Source: Laburnicola sp. R22_1
Taxonomy: Eukaryota; Ascomycota; Dothideomycetes; Pleosporales; Didymosphaeriaceae
Length of the DNA stretch: 64,000 nt
Reading direction: 5' to 3'
Assembly: GCA_014281115.1 (NCBI GenBank)
Contig: JACONQ010000012.1
Span: 1,178,001-1,242,000, forward strand
Positions 43,924-55,225 of the stretch are shown in pieces (position 1 is the stretch's first letter; each line of letters begins with the position of its first letter). The notes below the pieces were generated by a model. That model was not told where the DNA came from. It saw nothing but the letters and a program-made list of their open reading frames with translations, and did not search any database. A program made the position numbers and the translations under genes.

Positions 43924-45796
43924 ACGTACTCCACAACCGAGCGACTCACCCAACCGAGCGACTCACTTTTGCCAAGACCCCACCAAAACATGTACTATTC
44001 ACGACAGTACAGAGTCAATACGAACTATTATCAATAGTCTAAATAGGCTAATCTATTCAGAATCTACTTCTGCAGGTTATTTACACGTTGTTCTATTGTG
44101 CCTAGGCTCGCCGCAGCGTCCACAGCGCCATTAAGTTGGCTCGCCTCCATTAACGCGCGCCCTCTTCTTTGCCTTCTTGCCATCACTGCGCGCTGCAAAG
44201 TCCTTTAGAGTAGCCAGCCGCTAGCCCTCTTTAGCTATAAGAGCTCCTTCTTGCTACAATTGCTTTCTTTTGTGCGATTTACGTCGCGTAGCGGCCTTAT
44301 TAATAGCTTAAAGTTCGGTGTTGCGTTTGGTCATCAACACTAAAGAATGCCCTATCAGCTCAGCGCCTTTAACAAGCTTTTCCACCGCCTTAACTATATA
44401 AGTTGGGGAACTATCCACATGCCTTTAAATCCTCTGCTTAACCAGCATTAATTGTGACCTAAGTTCTGTACTATTTCGCGGAGTTTGCGACTCCTATGTA
44501 CTATCGCGAATAGTACATTCTAGAGGCGTACGCAGGCGGACGTCAAGCTGCGATAGTATAGCCTCTAGGTCGTGGGGCACTAGGCCAGCACCTCAAAAGC
44601 CTCCTTTAATATTACTTTCAGTAATTAAAGCCTTAAAAGCAGCAATAAAGCAAGGTAGGAACTTGATTTTGGTGATGTGCGTAATGTGGTTGCGCATTAG
44701 ATTCTCGGCTTGGCGCCCATACGCCTTCTTTAACGGCGCAAAACAACCTATATTAAGTGGCTGCAAGAGGTGCGACGAATGTGGAGGCATATAGAGAGTA
44801 ATAATATTACTCTTTTTGCAGTAATCCTGGAATTCGAGCAAGTTGTGACTTTTGTGGCCATCAATAATGAGCAAACGTGCTCCACCAATAGTACGCCTCT
44901 TTGTATGCTCATTAAAGTGCTTCAGCCATTGCAGACTAAGCTCATTTGTTGTCTAGCCGTTCTTAGAGACTGCAATAACCCAATTATAAGGTAGATCCTT
45001 CTCCTTATACTAGGCGGAGAGGTGGTGCTTGCCCCCGAAGATAATGAAGGGTGGGATCCACCACCCCATTGCGTTAATGCCTTAGATAACTGTTGTCCAC
45101 TCCCTATTGCCCTGCTGCACCTGCTTTGGCCGTCCTTAACACTCAGAGCCTGTGACTACCACTCCAGTCGATATTATGCCCATTATAAAGCCAGACTTGT
45201 CGAAATTGTAGGTGTCCTTATCTAGGATACCATACTTAGCCTTTATATTCTCCATAAGCCAGAACTAGCCTTGTATCACCTCAGGATCCTCCTAGAGGGC
45301 TCTCTTATAGTCGTACTTTCAATTAAACTTGACTTTAAGCTCTAGCTGGCGCTTAACAAAGTTTGGAGCCCAGTTATGGCCTATAGGGTCGCGATGCCGC
45401 TCAGCTAGCAAAGAATTGGCCATATCCTCTACAGCAGCAAGCCGTGGCGGGAATCCTCACAAGTCTAGATCGAGTACATGCTGTATAATCGCCTTCTCCT
45501 CTCTTACAGTAAGCTTTATTGTGTTGGGTAGGCAGTCGCGTTGGAAGGCGATTCCAGCGCGTTGTTAGCTAAGGGTCTTTTAAGGGATGTTATAGATAGC
45601 GGCAGCGCGTCTTTGCGAAAGTGACGCGTCTTATTTAATAGCCTGGATCGCAAGCTGTATACAAGCTTTGTTTAACGCTAGTAGTTCGTTATGTTGTTGA
45701 GGCATCGCGTTGTACTATTAATGGTAGCACGTTTTGGTGGGGTCTTGGCAAAAGTGAGTCGCTCGGTTGGGTGAGTCGCTCGGTTGTGGAGTACGT
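43924..45796 (-). mobile_element. Fot1/pogo-like DNA transposon, copy 2 (1,873 bp)
   Basis: The same inverted repeats as copy 1 and the TA target at 43,922-43,923 and 45,797-45,798. Length is identical to copy 1 with no indels in total. It is inserted inside a D retroposon in an otherwise normal-composition gene region. Confidence 0.92.
44077..45705 (-). pseudogene. Fot1/pogo-family transposase, copy 2
   Basis: A 542-codon frame on the minus strand from ATG 45,703-45,705 to a stop at 44,077-44,079, broken by several TAA/TAG codons. Catalytic positions: first Asp kept (YNFDKSGF), second Asp kept (LIIDGHKSH), third changed to Asn (QPLNIGCF). The C-terminal zinc knuckle is altered at this copy: a stop replaces Gln before it and Arg-to-Trp changes occur, but the Cys/His pattern is still visible. 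It is closer to functional than copy 1 but still dead. Confidence 0.85.
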
Positions 45797-45987
45797 TACT
45801 ATTAATAATACTATTATATAGAATATTAATAATAAAATTATTATTATTTTATATATAATTTGTTACTACTATTATATGCTAGGTACTAGGTTATAGTGCC
45901 TCCTATTTTACTCCTCTTTGTGTATAGTGCGGACTCGACCTTGGTTAGAATCTCCACACGACGAAGATCTTCAATACCCACACACAT

Positions 45988-46725
45988 ACTCGCGCCCACC
46001 CGAATATCGGGGCAAACTACCCCTCGGCTTCGGCCTTTTCTATCCACGAGGTTGTGCAGAGGCGTTGACGCACGCCCAGATGGCGCTACTACTAAGACGC
46101 CCTTTGTGCGCGAAAAGCATGGCTAAGCATGCGTCAAAGGGCAGAGGGGCGCGTCAGAGGTGGCGCTCTCTGGGGTGCGTGCCGGGGGCGTAAGCGAGGG
46201 GGCGGGTTGTCGGATGGGGTTTCGGATGGAGGAGTCGGGAAGGGCGAGGGCTTGGAGGATACATGGGGGAGAGTAGGTGCATACACAGTGACATCTAGGG
46301 ATGTGTTGTGAATGCTACCTGAGGAAAAGTCGTTTCTTTAAAATCGCAGTTAGCATCCACCCCGCTAACATCCAGCGACTCTGCATTCTGGTGCACCTCC
46401 TACCACATTTGCCAAAACCACTTATGCCAACAACTCATCACGCATTTGATCCTCTTATTACATTGTCCAATCTCCCCCTTGAAGTACAGCCGCTCACTCA
46501 TAAGGCGTCCACGGGACTTGAAGCAATGTAATTTTACTTATTTTCAGGACAATGCTACGCTATGCGAGTTCGAGCCTAAAAGCTCAAACAACAAACAAAA
46601 AACGAAAACAGTAACCTGGGTATCGTTGAAAAAAAGAGTGAATGAATCCAACACCCTCCACGACATCGCCCCACCCTCTCCACACCCACAACGCAACCAT
46701 CCTTGTGCATCTCAATCCCCTCTCC
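45988..46725. other. Intergenic, no gene seen
   Basis: The 738 bp between the D insertion and the 3' end of the PLAC8 gene holds only unsupported short frames. It presumably includes the PLAC8 3' untranslated region. Confidence 0.5.
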
Positions 46726-48042
46726 TCACTGCTGCGGCGCATACTTCATCTGCCCCACACTCTGATACACCTGCGAACTCACCGGCCCAGCAAACTGCCT
46801 CTTCGCCTCCTCCCGCCCCTTAACCTCCCTCTCATTCTGCACAGCCACGCAACAGCAACAACAAACTCCCCTCACGCAGTCTCCTAGAATCCCACCCTTG
46901 AGCTTATACGCGTGGCGCAACCGCGTCCTCTGCACCAGCGGGTAGAGCCACCAGAAACCGCACGATAGCGCCATCATCATGCAGTGCCCGTTCGTGGCTT
47001 TATAGGACAGTAAATCGGTGGGGTCGGCTTTTGCGAATTTTTGATTGAGGCGGTACGATGTGCGTCCGTAGAGGATGCAGGGGCAGAAGAAGCCGGTGAG
47101 GCAGGTCGATATGTCGCCTGTGCAGGCGCAGAGCGAGTGTTTCCACTGGTGCGTTGTACCTGCAGGCGATAAATCCATGTTGGGGTGCGCAACTTGGCCG
47201 GGCTGGTGGAGCGCGAAGTCTAGTCCGTTCGGGCCGTGCGCGGAGTCGGGCGAGAAGACGGCATGGCGGGTGTTGTGTGTAGTAGAGAGATTGTGCGGTG
47301 AGTATGCGCCGTGAGCGTATGACTTGAGGCTATCTGGAGAGGTGAGGAGTTGGAAGTCTGCGGGATCTTTCTTGATCGAGCTCGGAGTCATGGGTGTAAT
47401 AGGGGTCTTGTAGGGTAGGCTGTCGGCCTGCGTGTTTTGCGAAGCGGGGGTTGGCGGAATGGGCGGCATATTATAACCTGCCATAGTGGTATTTATTGGA
47501 GATAAATTGCTGAGGTTTCGCGCATGCTGACCAGGAGCTTGTGTATATATGCGTGGGGGCTCTGTGACCGATGTTGCGGGCGTGACCGGCGACACAGGGG
47601 ATAGTGGTAGCGAATCCGTACCATAGTGCGACGATAATGGAGAGAACGGAAGCTTTTCTTCATAAGCCGATGATGAATAAGAGGGTTGCACCTGTGGCTG
47701 GGGCTGTGTCGGAGGATTATGCGGGGGAAACATCGATTGGGGGCGAGGATCTATCGGTGTAGGCGGTGATTGAGGTAGTGGAGGGACGTCACTCGGCGAC
47801 GGGATATACTGGAATGCAAGGTGTTCTGCAGGCGTTTGCGCGTACGAGAATACTCGACTGCGCTCGTCGACATTCGTATTAAGCCGGGTTGTCTGTTGTG
47901 CTTGCTGTGTGTAATGCTGTGACTGCTGAGGTGGCTGCATCTCTTGTTCCTCTGGTGGTGTCTGTGGTGGAGTTTGCCATGAGAACCTTTGGTGTTGTCG
48001 GTCGTTGCTCAGGTGTTGACATCGGTTGTGTCGAGGGTCCAT
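46726..48042 (-). CDS. PLAC8 (DUF614, cysteine-rich) family protein with long disordered N-terminus
   Basis: A single-exon 438-residue protein from ATG 48,040-48,042. Residues 1 to about 295 are Pro/Gln/Ser-rich and disordered (TPPQTPPEEQ, PLSPVSPVTPATS). The C-terminal domain of about 110 residues is PLAC8: WKHSLCACTGDISTC, then the hallmark GFFCPCILYGRTSYRL, a hydrophobic patch (CMMMALSCGFWWLYPLV), RTRLRHAYKLKG and a cysteine run CCCCCVAVQNEREVKGRE. Family members sit at membranes and affect metal tolerance, calcium influx or cell size in plants and fungi; the exact role here is unknown. The last tail (YQSVGQMKYAPQQ) is typical of fungal members. Confidence 0.88.
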   Translation of the reverse strand: MDPRHNRCQHLSNDRQHQRFSWQTPPQTPPEEQEMQPPQQSQHYTQQAQQTTRLNTNVDERSRVFSYAQTPAEHLAFQYIPSPSDVPPLPQSPPTPIDPRPQSMFPPHNPPTQPQPQVQPSYSSSAYEEKLPFSPLSSHYGTDSLPLSPVSPVTPATSVTEPPRIYTQAPGQHARNLSNLSPINTTMAGYNMPPIPPTPASQNTQADSLPYKTPITPMTPSSIKKDPADFQLLTSPDSLKSYAHGAYSPHNLSTTHNTRHAVFSPDSAHGPNGLDFALHQPGQVAHPNMDLSPAGTTHQWKHSLCACTGDISTCLTGFFCPCILYGRTSYRLNQKFAKADPTDLLSYKATNGHCMMMALSCGFWWLYPLVQRTRLRHAYKLKGGILGDCVRGVCCCCCVAVQNEREVKGREEAKRQFAGPVSSQVYQSVGQMKYAPQQ

Positions 48043-49185
48043 ATTGTATAGTAGCCTAGTTGGTAGAGTATGCTCTTCTCGAGGTGGGTGCGCCTTTCCA
48101 ACCCAGCAGACAAAACGAAGTCTTCTGCTGTCGCGATCGAGATCGGATGTCTTGGGTCTTTAAACCTAAGACAGGAACCACGGAGATTCAGTCGGCTGCG
48201 AGTAGAATATGTGAGGGAGCACAACGGTCAGTAATGCGCTCACTTGGGGGCTACTTGGGCTGATATCTGCTCTTCTCCAAGTCCACCCAAGACATGCATG
48301 ACGAGGTCCAGGGTAAGACACCGTAAAAGGGTAGCGTTCTATCCGAGGCGCCTGTGTTCTGCGCGCGCGATTGGCGCTTCGCAGTGATCCGCTTCACAGC
48401 TGGCATGTTTGTGCACAGTGCAGCGGAAGCGGGTTCCCGCGCAGCCTTCCGTTGGTCGAATCTCGTCTTCAACGCGGCCTTGGGGGCGCAGTGGTGGCCA
48501 ATTGGTGTTGCAAACCGTGTGTGACAGCGAAGTGGAGTCTTCCGAAGGATACCCGGGCGCTTAACATGTCGCCGCCAGGAACGAAGCGGGCGTCCTTGGC
48601 TCGTGCGCAGAGCCACATCCTCCAATCGGGGCCGCCTGCCAACTGCTCGTATTCCTAGAGTTTATTAGAGCTGCTGGACCTCAACAAGGCTTCAAACAAG
48701 GCTTCAAATGTCTGGTGAGATCTTGGACCATGTCCGTCTGGGTCGTGGCATGCTCACATGAGGTTTCACCAACGGGGGCGGCTACTCTACAGTGATCGAG
48801 TAGCCGAGTGCGACTACATCGGTAGTGCTCCCGTTCTGGTGCTCCTGTGCCACAGGTACAGACGGGTTTAGAAGCCAAGACACGGAGTCTGTATCCGTGG
48901 TGATACTGGACTGGCTGCGGTGATAGGTGGTTAATAAACCTTCAGTGCTACGCCTCAAATTGACATCATCTGGACCCCGCTGCGCCGTTGTAAAACTGGG
49001 GAAAATACCTGGACTTCTCTTTAGCCACAAACAAAAAGAAGGTTAACTTTGTAATAGGCATAGTGGTCGGATAGCAGGATGGCATTGTCGGTTGGTGTAG
49101 GTCAAACGATATACAGGGGGCTACATGGAGAGGTGGCTCGGGACTACGGATATCAGAGGGCGGAAAAGGGCTTTCAAGAGATGGT
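48043..49185. other. Intergenic between PLAC8 and the mitochondrial-type gene
   Basis: It contains the PLAC8 promoter (48,043 onward) and the 3' region of the next gene. Short overlapping frames (e.g. 48,251-48,625) start at non-ATG codons and have no domain. A stretch at 48,058-48,074 resembles a tRNA A-box but no B-box follows. Confidence 0.45.
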
Positions 49186-50050
49186 CTACGCGTCCTTGTC
49201 CTGCCGGGTCTTTCCACGCTCCTCCTTGTTTTCAGTGCCCTGAAGCTTAGCAGATTCCGCAACACCCTCGCCCTTCTTGCTCTTCCCCGGATCATCATGG
49301 ATGGCGGACGTGTGCTTGGTATCGTCGTTTGACATGCCCTTCTGTTTCCCCGAGGTCTCGTTGGAGGAGTGGGTCTCCTTGCGGGAGTGTGGCTGCAGCG
49401 TGTTAGCTTGTACGACAGAACGCGTTGTGTGCCTCCAACCTTGTCGTGTTGGTCTGGGGATTCCGAGGACGAGTCGTCATCCGTCTTATGGACAGGCTCC
49501 TCGCCCTTTTGCTTCGCCCGACTCTCCTGAATGTCTGACCTCTTCGCCGAGTTCTTCTCCCCCTCGAGGTCCTCCTCTTTGGCATCTTCCTTGACTGCAT
49601 CCTGGCTCTCCTCTTCAGACTTCTCTTCCTGGACCTGCTCTGGCTGGTTCGCGAGCTTTTCGGGCTCTTCGTGGTGACCACCATCGTGGGCATCGCCGTG
49701 GCCCTCGCCGTGACCTTCGCCGTGGCTCAGATCCTGGTTCATCACAAAGTAGAGACCAACGGCGGTTCCGGTAAGAGAAGTAAGCATCCTGCGAGGCATG
49801 CATTAGTTAGAGCTCCGGTAGGGCGCAAACATGGCAGGGAAAATGAAGCAGCCTTGGGGCGTGCAGGGGGGGTTACGGACCAGGGAAGGTCGCTCTTCTT
49901 CGCCTGGCCGTGGCCATGGGCAGAGGCATATGTCCTGCGCTGCAGTGTCCGCTGCCACGGCTGGAGCTCGGCTCGGCGGATGTACCTCGCCGGGCGGGCG
50001 TGCTGGGCGATTGCGGACGCGCGCTGCGTCGTGGACCTCAAGAACGACAT
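49186..50050 (-). CDS. Small mitochondrial-type protein with His/Gly- and Glu/Lys-rich tail
   Basis: Three exons: 50,050-49,881; 49,788-49,440; 49,392-49,186 (726 nt, 241 residues). Intron 1 is 92 bp (donor GTCCGT) and intron 2 is 47 bp (branch GCTAAC, acceptor CTGCAG). The start ATG at 50,048-50,050 is in CACCATGTC context. The N-terminus has a matrix-targeting look (MSFLRSTTQRASAIAQHARP, many Arg, no acid), with a likely cleavage region before YASAHGHG. A short hydrophobic stretch (LTSLTGTAVGLYFVM) may be a membrane anchor. Then come HGEGHGEGHGDAHDGGHH and a long charged, disordered region with many Glu/Lys/Ser. Comparable His/Gly-rich proteins are common in ascomycete mitochondria, but I know no assigned function. 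Divergent from CAND1. Confidence 0.75.
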
Positions 50051-50699
50051 GGTGGAGCTGTGGTAAGACCAATTGGCTCGGACGAAGAGCAATTGATGGA
50101 TGCGTGGACAAATGCGGAGCTACAAAGTGACGGAGATGGGTGATCAGGCGAGCGGTATCACGAGAACAACAGTGGTCGGCTTAGTAAGTTGAGCTCCACC
50201 TGGGCACCTGCATAGCGCTTTCCACGTGACTTTATCAGCATCTGCCAACATTGCGGTGAATCGTGTCGCACGCTGGCAGGCTGCTTCACTTTACAGAGCT
50301 GTATCCTCTCTTCAAGATTGCATCTTTCACCATCACCAAAGCCCACGGCAAGTCGTGTTCGCACCGCGTTCCAACATTTGAAGGTTCTCTAAGCAGGCGC
50401 CGCTGCTCTGGCGTGCTCCGTGCGCGTGGAGCACAGCAGGCAACACTGGCGATTTGCTTCGACTGCCCCCTTCTTTCACTCGCCCACAGCTCTAGGCACT
50501 GTGGCCTGCCTGCCTGCCGCCGGAGCATTTAACACTCAACACCCCGCTCTGGTTCTCCCTCTCATCGCCGCATCAACTGCGCTGCGCAGCTTGCGACCCC
50601 GCCATCCCTACCCCGCCACGAGCTGGCAGCTCTATATTCGATCAAGACACACAACCTCGCCCTTCCTGACTCTGCGTCCGAAGCCCACATACGCACGCC
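50051..50699. promoter_or_regulatory. Divergent promoter region, mitochondrial-type gene / CAND1
   Basis: 649 bp between two start codons pointing apart. Frames seen in it lack support. CT-rich tracts near 50,550 and 50,660 are typical of fungal promoters and 5' leaders. Confidence 0.5.
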
Positions 50700-53600
50700 A
50701 TGGCGCCGCCGTCATCGGTACCGCCGAACCCCACGGCCCAGAATGTCACGCAGCTGTTGCCCAAGCTCAGCGATGACGATCCTGACTTCCGCTTCATGGC
50801 CCTGAGCGACCTACACGACATGCTGCTGGTCGGCCATCCAACGTTCATCGCACACGACAACCTTGTCTGCGCAAAGACGGTCGAAGGCCTACTCATCACG
50901 CTCGTCGACAGCAATGGCGAGGTACAAAATCAGGCCGTCAAGTGTCTGGGTCCATTCGTGAATAAGGTTCCGGACACCATCCTGTGCCCCATGCTCGAGA
51001 AGCTTTCAAATCTTCAGACGGATAATACAGTGGATCAGTCCATACCGTCCCTGGCCCTACGCGAGGTGGTTATATCGTTGCCACGGCCGGTAGCAGGTGT
51101 CATGCGGAACAAGGCGGTCCAGGATTCGTACAACGCCGTGAGCAAGGTCTTGATACCGCGCTTAGTAGGATACCATGTCGTCTTGCCGTCTCAGAAGGGT
51201 CTGCCAAGCGTACCAAAGGGCATGTTGCAGGTGGATCTGGAAAAGGGTACCGATAGCAATGCCATCGATGTCCTAACCGAAGTCGCCCGCTGCTTCGGTC
51301 CTATGCTGCAGGACGCAGAGGTCAACGCTTTGCAGAAGATCACCTTTGAAGCCCTCGAGAATGATCGTGCAAGCTCGATGATGAAGAAGAAGTCGGTCAC
51401 TGCTATCTCGACCTTGGCCAACTTCTTCTCCGATCAGCTGTTCAGCTCCTTCATCTCGCGAGTCATTGAGCATCTTCGAGACGTACATTTGACGCGCAGC
51501 AAGCGGAAGCTCTACATCACCATCCTCGGATCCATAGCTAGGTTCGTTCGAAGCCCCCTGATACTAGTGCATCACTAATATACAAAGGTCGGTCCCGCGT
51601 AAATTCGGCCCCTATCTGAAAACATTAGCACCTTTTGTCCTGAGTGCACTGAGCGCACAGGAGGTGGATGAGGAGATGGATACTTCGGATGATGAGGCGG
51701 AGCGTGACCCTGAAGTCGACGAGGTGCTCGAGGCTGCGCTCATCACATTAGAAGGCTTCCTTGCGTCATGTACACAGGACATGCGCTTGTATACAAACGA
51801 AAGTATCGAGGCAGCTACACGTCTTCTGAAGTACGACCCGAACCTGGCCGAAGAAGACAATGACGATGATGAAGCGATGGAGAGCGACGAAGAGGAGCCG
51901 CTTGAGGACGACGACTACGAGGAGGAAACAGGTTTCGATGATGACGAAGATGCGAGCTGGAAGGTGCGACGATGCGCCGCTAAAGCTCTTTATACGCTCA
52001 TATCAACACGGAGCAACGGCGATCTCCTCGATGACGGCACCTTGTACGGCCGCGTGGCTCCGGCGTTGGTCTCTCGGTTCAAAGAACGCGAAGAGAACGT
52101 ACGTCTCGAGATCCTTTCCGCATTATCGAATCTGGTTCGAAAATCTGGTGATGGACCTACGCCTGTCAAGTTCGCCGACGAGCATCCTCAGGGCGGCACG
52201 ATGATGCCACCGGCCAGCCGCAAGCGTCGTCGGGGTGGAAGCGACGCCAGCATGTTCGACGTCCATGTCAAACCTTCCCTTAACCTTGGTTACGCCTCAC
52301 CAGCGCGGTCTAGCACACCACCTGTAGGCCCACGTGCGAGCCTCTCGAAGCTTAGCCCAGAGATCGTGAAAGGGGTCGCGCAGATGCTCAAGCAATCTAG
52401 TTCTCCAGCATCAACAAAGCAGGCCTGCATTGTTCTTCTCAAGGACATCATTATAACTCAGCGTGGCGGACTGGAAGCATATCTCACCCAAGTTGTGGAT
52501 CCTGTCGTGGAGGCTGCAAAGACCAGCAGTGGTACCACTAGTAGCGCTTCTGCCACAGCCAATAGCTTGCGCATCCAGGCACTGCAACTTCTTGGTGCCA
52601 TTGCCGATACCCATCCTTCGGCGTCTCTGCAGCCCTATCTCTCGAAAATTGTGCCAGCCTTATTACTCGGAGCTCGCGACAAGTACAGCAAACTATCCAT
52701 TGAGGCATTGGCTGCTATAGAGCAGGTGATCAAGGCATTGACCCCTCCACGCTCAGCGACAACGGGGTCCCAGAACCAGAAACACATAGAGCAACTCTAT
52801 GAGATACTCGTAAATCGGATTGCAGCAAATGATGCGGATCTAGAAGTACGACGGAGTGCTATCCATGTTCTAGGTGTTATACTTGGACGAAGCTCTGGAA
52901 CAGATGGCTTGCTGTCTTTACAGAACCGAGTAGCTGGGCTCGAGCTTCTGGCTGACCGTCTTAAGAATGAGCTCACACGCCTTGCTTCCGTCCGAGCCAT
53001 CGACTCGATAGCCGCCCATACTAAAGCACAAGGCGAGTTGTCCACGAAATGGGTGCGGAGTGTCGCTCTCGAACTAGGATCGCAACTCCGCAAAGCTAGC
53101 CGTGCACTACGTGGTGCAAGTCTGAGCGCTTTGCGCACGTTAGCACTGAACGAGATATCACGGAAACAGCTCGATAGTAAGACGAAGTCACATATTGTTG
53201 AGGTGCTACTGCCGCTCCTGGATGCCACAGACCTACATCTGCTCGGGCCCGCTCTCATCATCCTGGCCACATTCGTTAAAGATGACTCGAAGTCTACGAT
53301 GACACCACAGTTGAATGCTGCGCTTTGCAAAGTCGTACAAGGCTCGATCAGTGGTAGTTCGCTGGAGGCCCTACTCACCTTGGTGCGCACTATCGGCGAA
53401 CAAGGGGCTGGGCAAGCCCTCATGCAAGCTTTGCTCCATGACGTCGGTATCTCTGGTCATCCCGAGGTAGTTGGGAAAGTCATCGGAAGCCTTTTAGTCT
53501 ATGGTGGTAACAGCCTCGGTATCAAGCTTGGAGATTTTGTCAGTGAACTCAAGACGGCTGCGGATGACAAGCGAAAGTGTCTTGCACTCGTTGTCCTGGG

Positions 53601-54823
53601 AGAAGCCGCGCTACGCTTGGGACCACAATCTTCGATCGATCCGCAACTCTTCATCCAGTTCTTCTCTGCCAAGTCAGAGCAAGTCCCACTGGCGGCAGCT
53701 GTGGCTTTAGGACGTGCTGGCGCCGGCAGCGTGAGCAGTTACCTACCCGTGATCCTGTCCACCATGGGCCAGCCATCAAGCCCACAGTATCTTTTGTTGC
53801 ATTCGATCAAGGAGATCCTGCAGCAGGAGGCTACGGAGGCGGAAATCATACCCTTTGCTTCAGCCCTATGGCAGAATCTTGTGGCAGCTTCCCAAGCCGA
53901 GGATAACAAAGCCATCGGCTCGGAATGTATTGGCAGGCTCACCATCATTGACCCGAAAACCTATCTTCCGCAACTCCAGGCAAGTAAATATTGCTTCACG
54001 CTAAGAACGCAGTGCTAATCCATGACAGGCCTTCCTCGGCGACCGAAAAGCCAGCGTCCGCGGCATGGTCATTTCAGCTTTGCGATACACGCTTGCCGAT
54101 ACCGACGAGGCGTATGATGAGTACCTTCGACCTATAGTCGTTCCCATGCTTGTCCAAATGCTCAACGAACTTGATCTTGAGAATCGTCGTCTGGCTCTGA
54201 CGACTTTCAATTCGGCGATGCATAACAAGCCAGAGATAATACTACCAGCTCTTGATCAGCTATTGCCGCTCACCATGAAAGAGACGCTGGTCAAGCCTGA
54301 GCTGATCCGTGAAGTGCAAATGGGTCCGTTCAAGCACAAGGTTGACGATGGTTTAGAGATCCGCAAGAGTGCGTATGAGACTCTGTATGCGTTACTCGAG
54401 ACCGCTTTTGCTAAACTCTCGCCATCTGATCTGTCCGATTGCTACGACCGCGTCGTTGCCGGCATTAGCGATGAGCATGACATCCGCATTTTGTGTAATC
54501 TGATGCTCAGCAAGCTCATGGTGCTTGCACCTGACCAAACGCATTCACGTCTGCAAGTCATCTCCGAACACTTCCGCGCTGTCCTCTCCTTCAAGCCGAA
54601 AGACAACGCTGTCAAACAAGAGCTGGAGAAGCTACAAGAAGGCTGCAAGGGCGTGCTGAAGGTTTCCGTGCTGCTTAACAAGCAGATGGGCACCGAGAGT
54701 GGTGTGCAGGGTCACGATGATCCGCAGCTGAGAGTATGGGCTGCTTACTGGGAGTGGATCACAAAGGAGCATCAGGCTCCCCTTAAGTCTGCTATGGATG
54801 AGTTGAAGGAACGTGATCATTGA
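50700..54823 (+). CDS. CAND1: CAND1 (TIP120) cullin-associated NEDD8-dissociated protein
   Basis: Exchange factor for substrate receptors of cullin-RING ubiquitin ligases. It binds unneddylated cullin-RBX1. Exons 50,700-51,541; 51,588-53,979; 54,029-54,823 give 4,029 nt and 1,342 residues, normal for fungal CAND1. Intron 1 is 46 bp (GT-AG). Intron 2 is 49 bp with a GC donor (CAG|GCAAGT) and acceptor GACAG; only this joint keeps the frame (QLQ-AFLGDRKASVRG). HEAT repeats run throughout. An acidic insert lies at about residues 365-405, as in orthologues, followed by SWKVRRCAAKALYTLI. The C-terminal TIP120 domain includes GPFKHKVDDGLEIRKSAYE and ends near WITKEHQAPLKSAMDEL. Some Aspergillus species split this protein in two genes; here it is one. 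Confidence 0.95.
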
Positions 54824-55225
54824 TGATCAGATTGTCGTGGGCCGAGATGGTTATTGAGGCTGTTAAAAGCGGCTGTTTTGATGGGTACTGCGTGCATAAT
54901 TAATGAGCGATGCATTTTCACAGCGGCACTGGCATGAGTAGACGGCACATATATATTTGGTCCTTCCAAAGGAATCGAAATGCCAGACGGTATACCAATT
55001 GAGTGTATCCAGATTGTTTATTTGTCGATGCCCTTGTGCCGCGGCGTCTAGGTTGGGTTTAGATGTTATTTGGCGTAAATGCAAAACCTGCCCCAGAATT
55101 TCGTCATCAACCATCACGGTACCTTGTCCACAAGTGACCGAATTCGTCTACGAAATAAACCTTTCCTCAACCCACATCGCACATAGCCCGAAGGCCACAA
55201 ACTCACAGCCCAACAACCCACAAAG
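54824..55225. other. Intergenic, CAND1 3' end and promoter of the next gene
   Basis: 402 bp between two genes on the same strand. No further gene was seen. Confidence 0.5.

Larger units (their letters stand above)
43343..45973 (+). mobile_element. D retroposon, 5'-truncated copy carrying a Fot1-like element
   Basis: ATACCCACACACAT at 43,329-43,342 and 45,974-45,987 is an exact 14-bp target duplication. The D sequence spans 43,343-43,923 and 45,797-45,973 (about 0.76 kb) and matches 29,946-30,692 of the longest copy; the first 0.5 kb is missing. At the left end the frame is less decayed than elsewhere and reads NWPKDITNRVLKNKLQ and LVIYTLANFNNSYVTI before RIP stops begin. Confidence 0.85.

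Noticed and set aside
48058..48074. tRNA A-box-like sequence (TAGCCTAGTTGGTAGAG)
   Set aside because: No B-box (GGTTCGANTCC) follows at a workable distance and the arms do not fold as a cloverleaf; it lies in the 5' region of the PLAC8 gene.
48251..48658. Frames of about 95-124 codons upstream of the PLAC8 gene
   Set aside because: The minus frame starts at a non-ATG codon, frames on opposite strands overlap, and no domain is visible.
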